NCBI GenBank assembly: GCA_023230985.1
Contig: JALNWH010000041.1
Location: 1 to 15,719, forward strand
Length of the DNA: 15,719 nucleotides
DNA from: Bacillota bacterium
GTDB taxonomy: Bacteria > Bacillota > Clostridia > Lutisporales > Lutisporaceae
Direction of reading: 5' to 3'
The notes beneath the pieces are model-generated. The model was not told the origin of the DNA. It was given only the letters and a program-made list of their open reading frames with translations, and searched no databases. The position numbers and the translations under genes are program-made. Positions 7,323 to 13,864 of this stretch are shown here, piece after piece (within the stretch, counting starts at the first letter, position 1; each line of letters starts with the position of its first letter).

Positions 7323-8879
7323 CTAATTCTTCCAATGATAATAATAGTATGGCATGATATCTCCAATAACCGGCACATAGATTCCACCTACATTAGAATT
7401 AGCAGAAATACCGGTTTCTTCTACGAAAAGAGGTATAATAGCTACATCTTCATAAATTATTTCTTGTATTCGATAATACATACCTTTTCTTTCTTCTGCA
7501 TCACTTTTTGTTATAGCCGTATCAAGCAAATCATCTAATTCAGGGTTATTATACCAGGTTCGGTTGTTAGTTCCGCCATTAGGTCCATATAAAACACCGC
7601 GTAGCGGATTATCTGCATCAGAGGTAGTTGCTGCCCAGTTTCCAAATGAAGCTTGTACAGTACTGGCTGCACACTTATCAAAGAAAACAGCATTTTCTAC
7701 TATCTCTATCATTACATTAATTCCTATTTCTTGTAATTGTCCCTGTAATACTTGTGCTATCAAATTATCACGGTCTGAACGTGCTGTAATAGTTAAATCA
7801 AAACCACCGGGATAACCTGCCTCTGCAATAAGTTCCTTCGCCTTATCTAAATCATAGGGATATCCTTTTTGATTGGCATTAAATCCTTCAGAGTTTTTCC
7901 CTAGAAAAGAGTTAGCTATTTCACCGTAGCCTTCTAGCACTACATCGATATAATCTTGCTTATTAATAGCGTACGCTATTGCCTTTCGAACTTTTAAATT
8001 GCTTGTTATTGGATCCTTATGGCTGAGACCTAAATAATCTATTTTATTATTTATACCTTTATGAAGTGTGAGTTTATCATTTTTTTCGATTCTTTCAAAA
8101 TCTACAGCTGCAACATTTATATTGACATCAATATCTCCAACTTCAAGTGCAATATTTCTGGAAGTATCTTCAGACATAACCACTATTTTTAAAGTTTTTG
8201 CACCATGTAATTCTCCCCAATAATCATCATTACGATCTAATATTACATGTTCACCCGTTTTCCATTCACGGAATTTATATGGACCGGTACCGTTCGGTAC
8301 ATAATTATCACCATTTGATGTAACAAACTCTTCGTTCAAAATCGCAGTTGCACAAAATGTTAAAGTATTGAGTAAAGTCACACACGGATATTTTAAAACA
8401 AACTTAACTGTATGATCATCTATAACTTCTAAATGATCTACCATTGATACTTTTGAAGCCATTCCTTGACTAGCCATACTTCGTTCTATACTGAATTTAA
8501 CATCTGATGCTGTTAATGGTTCCCCATTATGAAATTTTACATCATCTCTAATAGTAAAAACCCATTCTATATCAGAAATTTGCTCATAGGATGTCGCTAG
8601 CTCTTTGCTTACCTCACCGGTTGCAGGGTCCATGAACATCAAAGTATTGTAAATACAGTTATCCAATGCATTCTGCAACGTAGCATTTTGTGCATACGGA
8701 TCAAGTGTTGCAATATCCATAGAAGCAGCTATTGTAATAATGTCTTCTCCACCGTTTCCGTTTCCTTGTTCTAAACCCTCTGATTCTACACCGGTTTTTT
8801 TAGCCGGCGTACAGCTGATTAGATTAATTGACATAACTAATACCAGAATAAAAACCATAAATTTTTTAGCTTTTTTCAT
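7323..8879 (-). CDS. dppA: Extracellular solute-binding lipoprotein, family 5 (DppA/OppA type)
   Basis: Substrate-capture protein anchored outside the membrane. It starts with a lysine-rich signal peptide, a hydrophobic stretch, and the lipobox LISC with the lipidated cysteine at 23. The mature protein has the SBP family 5 hallmarks: TLDPYAQNAT, then FTIRDDVKFHNGEPLTASDV (about 112-131), NGTGPYKFREWKTGEHV, and VRKAIAYAINKQ. The length is 518 aa, normal for the family. The ATG is 7 bases behind GGGGAG. It is separated by 100 bp from the racemase-like gene and by 79 bp from dppB. Family 5 proteins bind peptides, nickel, haem, oligosaccharides and more; I cannot deduce the ligand by eye. Confidence 0.93.
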   Translation of the reverse strand: MKKAKKFMVFILVLVMSINLISCTPAKKTGVESEGLEQGNGNGGEDIITIAASMDIATLDPYAQNATLQNALDNCIYNTLMFMDPATGEVSKELATSYEQISDIEWVFTIRDDVKFHNGEPLTASDVKFSIERSMASQGMASKVSMVDHLEVIDDHTVKFVLKYPCVTLLNTLTFCATAILNEEFVTSNGDNYVPNGTGPYKFREWKTGEHVILDRNDDYWGELHGAKTLKIVVMSEDTSRNIALEVGDIDVNINVAAVDFERIEKNDKLTLHKGINNKIDYLGLSHKDPITSNLKVRKAIAYAINKQDYIDVVLEGYGEIANSFLGKNSEGFNANQKGYPYDLDKAKELIAEAGYPGGFDLTITARSDRDNLIAQVLQGQLQEIGINVMIEIVENAVFFDKCAASTVQASFGNWAATTSDADNPLRGVLYGPNGGTNNRTWYNNPELDDLLDTAITKSDAEERKGMYYRIQEIIYEDVAIIPLFVEETGISANSNVGGIYVPVIGDIMPYYYYHWKN

Positions 8880-8979
8880 TAATATTCTCCCCTTTAATTT
8901 ATTCTTAATTTTGAAACATCAAAATCTAAGTCTTATTTTTCAACAACAAGCAAAATATCTGAAATTAAACACAATTACT
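8880..8979 (-). promoter_or_regulatory. Gap before the binding-protein gene, with a small hairpin
   Basis: This 100-base gap inside the operon contains a perfect 7-base inverted repeat (ATTTTGA 8908-8914, TCAAAAT 8919-8925) with a 4-base loop, just upstream of the GGGGAG ribosome site of the binding-protein gene. No T tract follows, so it is not a terminator. It may be an RNA processing or stability element that raises binding-protein output. I found no sigma-54 motif here. Confidence 0.25.
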
Positions 8980-9690
8980 TTATTTAATACTGACAACAGA
9001 TGCTACAAATTCAACATACTGTACCATACCAAAAACCGGTACATGTGATATGTCTTGTATTAAACGACTAAACTGTCCATAATTTGTACAAGCTAAAAGA
9101 ATAGCACCAAGTTTTGGATTTCCTATAACAAATTTTTTAGTCATCTGCCGAACTTCTTCTTCTAAAATTTTAAAATCTACTTCCGGCAAATCTTCTTTAA
9201 TCATACGAGCATACTGTGCTCCAGGTTCCATGAAAGTACGAGCTATAGGTATATCATTTTGTGACCATCCAGCCAAATTAAAAGTCGTATCATCAGTACC
9301 CCGATCTATGTCATGAAATATCCCAATCACTTTATTAGAAGCAATCATTGAGTGAATAAGAGGAACTAGATTATAGATAGATGCAAAAAAGGGAATGTTA
9401 AGAGCTTCTTTTACTTCCTTTTGATATTTTATTGCAAGTCCGCAGCATGTTGTTATAGCCTTAACACCTTCGTTTTCCAGTTCTTTAGCTGCTTCAATAA
9501 ATTTTCTTGCAAATCCCTCCGGGTTTTTATTTAATTCATTAGCAGTTATTCCATTTAAGACTTTGTAAACTACCGGCACAGAAAATGTTTGAAAATTTCC
9601 TAAATCTCCGATAGTCCTAGGAAATACAGTATCCATCATTATTATCCCGATCTCGGCTCCGTAAAAAGGTCGTCCACCTTTGACTATCAA
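8980..9690 (-). CDS. Aspartate/glutamate racemase-superfamily protein (two-cysteine)
   Basis: Member of the Asp/Glu racemase, maleate isomerase, hydantoin racemase and arylmalonate decarboxylase superfamily. In the numbering of the longest frame (start 9735) the two halves carry the paired cysteine sites ITTCCG (C98 as the likely acid/base) and LLACTN (C216). GGRPFYGAEIGIIMMDTVFPR at 20-40 is the usual N-terminal block. I prefer TTG 9690 as start, giving 236 aa: an AGGAGG lies 8 bases before it, and the acidic stretch EEEE upstream is only that ribosome site read as codons. ATG 9735 has no ribosome site. The gene is 69 bp after the ThDP enzyme. It could racemise, isomerise or decarboxylate an imported acid; which one is not decidable here. 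Confidence 0.85.
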   Translation of the reverse strand: MIVKGGRPFYGAEIGIIMMDTVFPRTIGDLGNFQTFSVPVVYKVLNGITANELNKNPEGFARKFIEAAKELENEGVKAITTCCGLAIKYQKEVKEALNIPFFASIYNLVPLIHSMIASNKVIGIFHDIDRGTDDTTFNLAGWSQNDIPIARTFMEPGAQYARMIKEDLPEVDFKILEEEVRQMTKKFVIGNPKLGAILLACTNYGQFSRLIQDISHVPVFGMVQYVEFVASVVSIK

Positions 9691-9759
9691 TTCTATTTCC
9701 TCCTCTTCTAAAAATTCTTCATCAAGCTCCACCATATAAAGAAATAATAATAAATAAGT

Positions 9760-11466
9760 TTATATTTCTAAATCTGACATAGAAGTTACCGGTGCTACAC
9801 ATTTTTCATCAACCAACAAATCTAACAACACTGGCTCTTTAGCATTTAATGCTTCATTTATAGCAGGTTCAATATCTTCAGGTTTTTTCACGGCAATACC
9901 TTTAATTCCACATGCTTCTGCAATTTTTACATGGTCAACAAACCCCATATCATTAGCAGTTGTGAATTCGTCAAATACATCAATCTCCCACCATTTTTGA
10001 TATCCTAGAGAACTATTATTTATTACTGCTACCACTACATTAATCCCATAGCGTTTGCAAATCTCCATTTCACTCCACACATAACCAAAACTAGCATCGC
10101 CGCAAAGAACGAATACTTTTCTATCAGGTGCTCCAACTTTTGCACCTATAGCCATGGGATATCCCCATCCTAAACCGGCAAGACCTCGTGGAAAAATGAA
10201 TTTCCTATTTTTAGTTGCACGCAAATAATTCATAACCCAACAAGAAGCAAAGCTTGCATCACCCACAATAATGTGATCTTCATCTAATTTTTTATCCAAA
10301 ATATCTAAAAATCGCTCTATACGTAGTGGTACATCATCAGAAAGCCTTACATCAGCTGATCTTTCATAATATTTTTCTCTAGAATTTGAAATTTCTTTTT
10401 CAATATCGTCTCTTTTATTACTTCTTTTATCCATGTTTTGATTTAGCATTTCTTTTTTAAGCATTTCTAAAGTTAGTTTTGCATCACCATTAAGACGAAT
10501 AGACTCATAGTTACGTCCAATTTCTATAGGATCTACATCTATATGAATATATTTCGCATCCTTAGGCAGCAATTCCCAATTATCGGTTCCATTAGAATTT
10601 GTACGTGTACCAACTAATAAAATCACATCCGCTCTTTTCACCATGGGTATAATATCCGCAGACCATGCGCGTTTTCCCATAACATAACCAATCGTTCCCA
10701 TGCTCAAAGGATGATATTCATCTACAGCGCCTTTGCCCATTGGCGTAGTCGCAATAGGCATATGGTGTTCTTCTTGGATATCTCTTAATATCTCATGAGC
10801 GCCGGAACTTACAGCGCCACCACCGCAATAGATAAACGGATGTTCAGCCTCAGCTAACAGTTTTGCAGCTTCTTGAACTTTTGAATAATTTGCTGAAGCC
10901 CTATCCAAGGGGTAATACCCAAGATTAGCTTCACGATATTTCGCTACCGGATATAGGTTCTTATCGTCAAATATATTGTTTGGGCATAGCAAAACGGCTG
11001 GACCCGGTCTTCCGCTACCGGCTATAGCAAAAGCCATATCAATATAATCCTCTATTCTTTCTTCGCTAAGAATACGCTTCACCCACTTTGTTGTACCCGC
11101 AAAAACTTTTTCCATATCAATTTCTTGAAAAGCATTACGATCATAATAGGAGAAAGATAATTCTTGCAAAATTGCGACTACAGGTAAAGAGGCTTTTAGA
11201 TTTTCAGCAAATCCTGCATTTAATAAAACTGCGGCAGCTCCCCCTTGTCCGGTTATTACCGGGATTTTTCCCGTCGCACTGGCATAACCGGATGTCATGT
11301 AACTGCCACCATTTTCTGAGCGGTATCCTACTTGTTTAATACCAGCTTTTTCGCAAGCCAATACAATACTGACAGGATTGCTCATGCCAAAAATAACATC
11401 AACATCATGTCTTTTTAATGAAAGAGCGACTCTTTCTGCATTAGTAGCCATTCTTTTGTTAATCAC
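9760..11466 (-). CDS. ThDP-dependent enzyme, acetolactate synthase/2-oxoacid decarboxylase-like
   Basis: Three-domain thiamine-diphosphate enzyme of 568 residues. The N-terminal Pyr domain holds the cofactor-activating glutamate E51 (YRSENGG). The middle domain (about 195-340) has the FIYCGGGAVSSGAH and VGTRTN segments. The C-terminal PP domain has the metal/ThDP motif GDASFG at 456-461 ending in NN at 483-484. GDA replaces the common GDG, which the family pattern allows. The start is GTG 11466, 5 bases after GAGGTG. No small regulatory subunit gene accompanies it, so a biosynthetic acetolactate synthase is unlikely. A catabolic decarboxylase, carboligase or C-C hydrolase on a 2-oxo or diketo acid fits the operon better. 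It is the first gene after a sigma-54 promoter with a leader of about 135 bases. Confidence 0.87.
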   Translation of the reverse strand: MINKRMATNAERVALSLKRHDVDVIFGMSNPVSIVLACEKAGIKQVGYRSENGGSYMTSGYASATGKIPVITGQGGAAAVLLNAGFAENLKASLPVVAILQELSFSYYDRNAFQEIDMEKVFAGTTKWVKRILSEERIEDYIDMAFAIAGSGRPGPAVLLCPNNIFDDKNLYPVAKYREANLGYYPLDRASANYSKVQEAAKLLAEAEHPFIYCGGGAVSSGAHEILRDIQEEHHMPIATTPMGKGAVDEYHPLSMGTIGYVMGKRAWSADIIPMVKRADVILLVGTRTNSNGTDNWELLPKDAKYIHIDVDPIEIGRNYESIRLNGDAKLTLEMLKKEMLNQNMDKRSNKRDDIEKEISNSREKYYERSADVRLSDDVPLRIERFLDILDKKLDEDHIIVGDASFASCWVMNYLRATKNRKFIFPRGLAGLGWGYPMAIGAKVGAPDRKVFVLCGDASFGYVWSEMEICKRYGINVVVAVINNSSLGYQKWWEIDVFDEFTTANDMGFVDHVKIAEACGIKGIAVKKPEDIEPAINEALNAKEPVLLDLLVDEKCVAPVTSMSDLEI

Positions 11467-11611
11467 TTTTTCACCTCATTAAATGTTTTTCTTGTATAAC
11501 GAAATTCCCTTAATGCTGCAACTTCGTGTACTCACATTTTATTTCCGTTTGACAAGCAACTACTTTTGTTAATCAAATCTAAACGTAAATCAAGTAGTGT
11601 TGTATTTAACA

Positions 11612-11627
11612 TGCAATTTATATGCCA
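11612..11627 (-). promoter_or_regulatory. Sigma-54 (SigL/RpoN) promoter of the ThDP-racemase-transporter operon
   Basis: The minus strand reads TGGCATATAAATTGCA. This matches the sigma-54 consensus TGGCAC-N5-TTGCW at 10 of 11 fixed positions, with the invariant GG and GC 10 bases apart. Transcription would begin near 11601, about 135 bases before the GTG start. The only deviation (T for C in the -24 block) is also found in the second sigma-54 promoter of this window. Confidence 0.85.
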
Positions 11628-11702
11628 GTTATTATATATTGCACGTATTGATATAAATAACCATCACAGTTCATATGCCTTCATTTAAAATAGGAAGTTT
11701 TC

Positions 11703-11846
11703 TTGTTTATTAGTAATATAATAAAACAAAAAGAAGCATTAAAACATATTATGAGCCCAAAAATGACTCTAATATTTGCACTGTATTTAGGGCTGTTTGT
11801 AATTGCTCCAATTCATCAAATAATTCTGATTATTAGGATTCCTTAA
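11703..11846 (+). CDS. Possible small hydrophobic (membrane) peptide, unrecognised
   Basis: A 48-codon frame, including the stop, begins with TTG 11703, five bases after AGGAAG. An ATG at 11751 would give 31 residues but has a poor ribosome site. The longer form has a lysine-rich start (IKQKEALKH), then a hydrophobic stretch TLIFALYLGLFVIAP and a second run IIQ-like rich in isoleucine at the end. That is the pattern of a single-span membrane peptide. I recognise no family. AT-rich spacer DNA often yields such frames by chance, and the stretch overlaps the expected activator-binding region, so this is a weak call. Confidence 0.2.
   Translation: MFISNIIKQKEALKHIMSPKMTLIFALYLGLFVIAPIHQIILIIRIP
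11822..11840. promoter_or_regulatory. Candidate upstream activator site (imperfect palindrome)
   Basis: AATTCTGATTATTAGGATT is a 19-base palindrome with 7 of 9 Watson-Crick pairs and two G/T positions. It lies about 195 bases upstream of the sigma-54 promoter at 11612-11627, within the range at which sigma-54 activators bind. There is no clear sequence match to the candidate at the other promoter, so the role is a guess. Confidence 0.25.
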
Positions 11847-11947
11847 CAACTACTTCCCTGAATATGTACTAAAGATAGTTTTTTATTTCATGGAACTAAA
11901 AGATATGAAATAGGCATGGTTTCTATTTGTAAATCTTTGAAAACTTT

Positions 11948-13408
11948 TCATTTTTTATATTTAGATAAAATTTTTCTTGCGTAATCCCTAAGCCTGTATT
12001 TATTAATCTTGTTGTGTAAAGTTGAAGTGGGTACGTCCAGCTGTCGCGCTGTACGTGCAATATTACCCTTTTGGTTTTCTAGCATGTTTTTAATTACTTC
12101 TATCTCTGTTTTTTCAACTATTTGTTTTAACGTAAATGGTTCATTAGGTATGTGAGTATTTATTTTTTCAGGAGTATGATTATTATATATATTATAAGGT
12201 ATCAATTCTTCCTTGCTAAATGATACAACTTTATCAGTAGAAAGAGTACATGCCCGTTCAACAATATTACGTAGTTCACGAATATTACCGGGCCAAGCAT
12301 AATTTGTAAAAAAGTCTAAACAGCGCCTATCAAAACCTACTATTTTTTTTTGGCTATGCTTATTAAATTTATCAATAAAGTATTTCAATAGTATTGGTAT
12401 ATCCTCTTTACGTTCTCTAAGAGGTTCCACACTTATATATATAACTCCAATCATATAAAAAAGATCTTCGCGCAATAAGCCATTCTTAATTAAAATATCT
12501 GGTGATTCATTTATTGCCGCTATTAACCTTGTATTTATTTTCGTATCATAATCACTTCCAAGCCTGCGGACTTTCTTATCTTGTAAGATACGCAAAAGCT
12601 TTGCTTGTAAATTTATTGGCATAGAATTCAACTCATCAAGAAATAGAGTTCCATTGTTAGCAAGTTCAAATAACCCCGGGCTATTCTCCGCACCAGTAAA
12701 AGCACCTTTTGTAGTACCAAAAAGAATACTTTCCAATAATGTCTCCGGTATTGCGGCACAGTTTTGTGCTACAAATGGCGCTTTAGCCCCTTTATATTTG
12801 AAAGAATGAACAGCTTGAGCAACCAGTTCTTTACCGCTTCCTGTTTCGCCATAAATCAATAAATTTGCTGAACTGTTAGAGGCAAGAATTATACTTTTCC
12901 TCATTTTTTGAACACTATCGCTTTTTCCTATTATATCGTCTACGGTATAAAGATTAGTTTTTCTTTTTTGTTGATTATCTACTATCATATTAAATGAATC
13001 TTTGTTTTCCATTAACAAATTCTTAAATCTCTTATCCAAATTAGATAAAGGTTCAGTCAACTCCATGACCCCAAGTACTTTTCCTTTCTCAATGATTGGA
13101 AAAGCAGAAGTAACAGATAGTCTTTTTTCACCTATATTTGATGTCCAAATGTGCAATTCATCAATTATCGCTTTCCCACTTTTCATAGTTTTAACTATTA
13201 AACTGTTCTCTGTATTTAAGCCTTGGAATACATGAAATATAGACTCTCCCAATACTTCCTGGCCATTAAATGTTAACTTCTTAGCTAGCTCATTAGCATA
13301 ATATATTTTATAATCATTGCCAACCACAAATACAGGGTGATTGATGTTAGCAAGTAATAAATCTATGCATCTAAAGTCGAATTCATTTATTTCCGTCAGT
13401 GAAAACAC
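11948..13408 (-). CDS. Sigma-54-dependent transcriptional activator (PAS-AAA+-Fis HTH, RocR-like)
   Basis: Enhancer-binding activator of 486 residues. An N-terminal PAS-type sensor (about 12-120; INHPVFVVGNDYKIYYAN) replaces the response-regulator receiver, so it likely responds to a small ligand rather than a kinase. The AAA+ domain (about 155-390) has Walker A GETGSGKE at 187-194, the sigma-54-contacting loop GAFTGA at 235-240 intact, Walker B GTLFLDE at 253-259, and WPGNIREL at 372-379. A Fis-type helix-turn-helix is at about 447-472. In LREDLFYMIGV (311-321) M319 occupies the place where most relatives have a second arginine. The start is GTG 13408 behind GGAG. The gene lies between the two sigma-54 promoters that it probably controls. 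Confidence 0.93.
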   Translation of the reverse strand: MFSLTEINEFDFRCIDLLLANINHPVFVVGNDYKIYYANELAKKLTFNGQEVLGESIFHVFQGLNTENSLIVKTMKSGKAIIDELHIWTSNIGEKRLSVTSAFPIIEKGKVLGVMELTEPLSNLDKRFKNLLMENKDSFNMIVDNQQKRKTNLYTVDDIIGKSDSVQKMRKSIILASNSSANLLIYGETGSGKELVAQAVHSFKYKGAKAPFVAQNCAAIPETLLESILFGTTKGAFTGAENSPGLFELANNGTLFLDELNSMPINLQAKLLRILQDKKVRRLGSDYDTKINTRLIAAINESPDILIKNGLLREDLFYMIGVIYISVEPLRERKEDIPILLKYFIDKFNKHSQKKIVGFDRRCLDFFTNYAWPGNIRELRNIVERACTLSTDKVVSFSKEELIPYNIYNNHTPEKINTHIPNEPFTLKQIVEKTEIEVIKNMLENQKGNIARTARQLDVPTSTLHNKINKYRLRDYARKILSKYKK

Positions 13409-13669
13409 CCCATTTCTCCAACTCTACTATTAATATCTAGATGGTTTACCTATAGTAATTAATCGTTTTTGTCTGTTTTATAACAAAATAAAAATGAATA
13501 ATTACTTATATAAATATCATAAAAACACGTATATAACATTTTAAAATCAATTCATTATATTTTTAAAAAATTAAAAAATATCAATATTTTTAATAATATT
13601 AAAACTTTTAACTTTCTATAAAATAGTATCAGTTTTTTGAACAAATTACAACAAGTATATTTACTAAAT

Positions 13670-13682
13670 GATAATAGTTATC
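13670..13682. promoter_or_regulatory. Candidate upstream activator site
   Basis: GATAATAGTTATC is a 13-base palindrome with five perfect pairs and one T/G pair around the centre. It lies about 70 bases upstream of the -24 element at 13752, a normal position for an enhancer of a sigma-54 activator. Short AT-rich palindromes are common by chance, so this is only a candidate. Confidence 0.3.
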
Positions 13683-13751
13683 CTATCTTTAACTGCTTTA
13701 ATTAATACAAATTTATCTCACTCTTATTCTGTAAAAAATGGTTTCCTCTAT

Positions 13752-13767
13752 TGGCATGATACTTGCA
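13752..13767 (+). promoter_or_regulatory. Sigma-54 (SigL/RpoN) promoter of the aldehyde dehydrogenase gene
   Basis: TGGCATGATACTTGCA matches TGGCAC-N5-TTGCW at 10 of 11 fixed positions with correct GG-to-GC spacing. Its 11 fixed positions are identical to those of the promoter at 11612-11627. Transcription should start near 13778, giving a leader of about 86 bases before the ATG at 13865. Confidence 0.88.
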
Positions 13768-13864
13768 AAATAATCTCTTATGAATTCATTAATAATTAAC
13801 TATTAAAAAATTATCTGAGATTTAGTGTAAAAACAAGAATAAAACATACGAATGGAGTGGTTAA

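Larger units (their letters stand above)
11467..11947. other. Intergenic region between the ThDP operon and the activator gene
   Basis: These 481 bases hold the sigma-54 promoter at 11612-11627 and the leader of about 135 bases leading to the ThDP gene. Upstream of the promoter are an imperfect inverted repeat (GTTATTATATAT / ATATAAATAAC, about 11629-11663) and an imperfect 19-base palindrome at 11822-11840 that could be an activator site. An inverted repeat ATTTCAT / ATGAAAT (11885-11911) lies after the activator gene, but it has no T tract on the minus strand. A possible small ORF runs rightward (11703-11846). Confidence 0.6.
13409..13864. other. Divergent intergenic region between activator and aldehyde dehydrogenase
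   Basis: These 456 very AT-rich bases separate the leftward activator gene from the rightward aldehyde dehydrogenase gene. They hold the sigma-54 promoter at 13752-13767 and a candidate activator palindrome at 13670-13682. An AT-rich inverted repeat lies at 13571-13593, which may be only low-complexity sequence. No convincing sigma-70 promoter for the activator gene could be fixed by eye. Confidence 0.6.

Noticed and set aside
9760..11466. Biosynthetic acetolactate synthase (ilvB)
   Set aside because: No small subunit or other branched-chain biosynthesis gene nearby, and the operon context and sigma-54 promoter point to catabolism.
11885..11911. Inverted repeat ATTTCAT / ATGAAAT as the activator gene's terminator
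   Set aside because: On the minus strand the stem is followed by A-rich, not T-rich, sequence, so it is not an intrinsic terminator in the needed direction.
13434..13441. ATCTAGAT palindrome, also found at 15503-15510, as a shared operator
   Set aside because: An eight-base AT-rich palindrome occurring twice is expected by chance, and the flanks differ.
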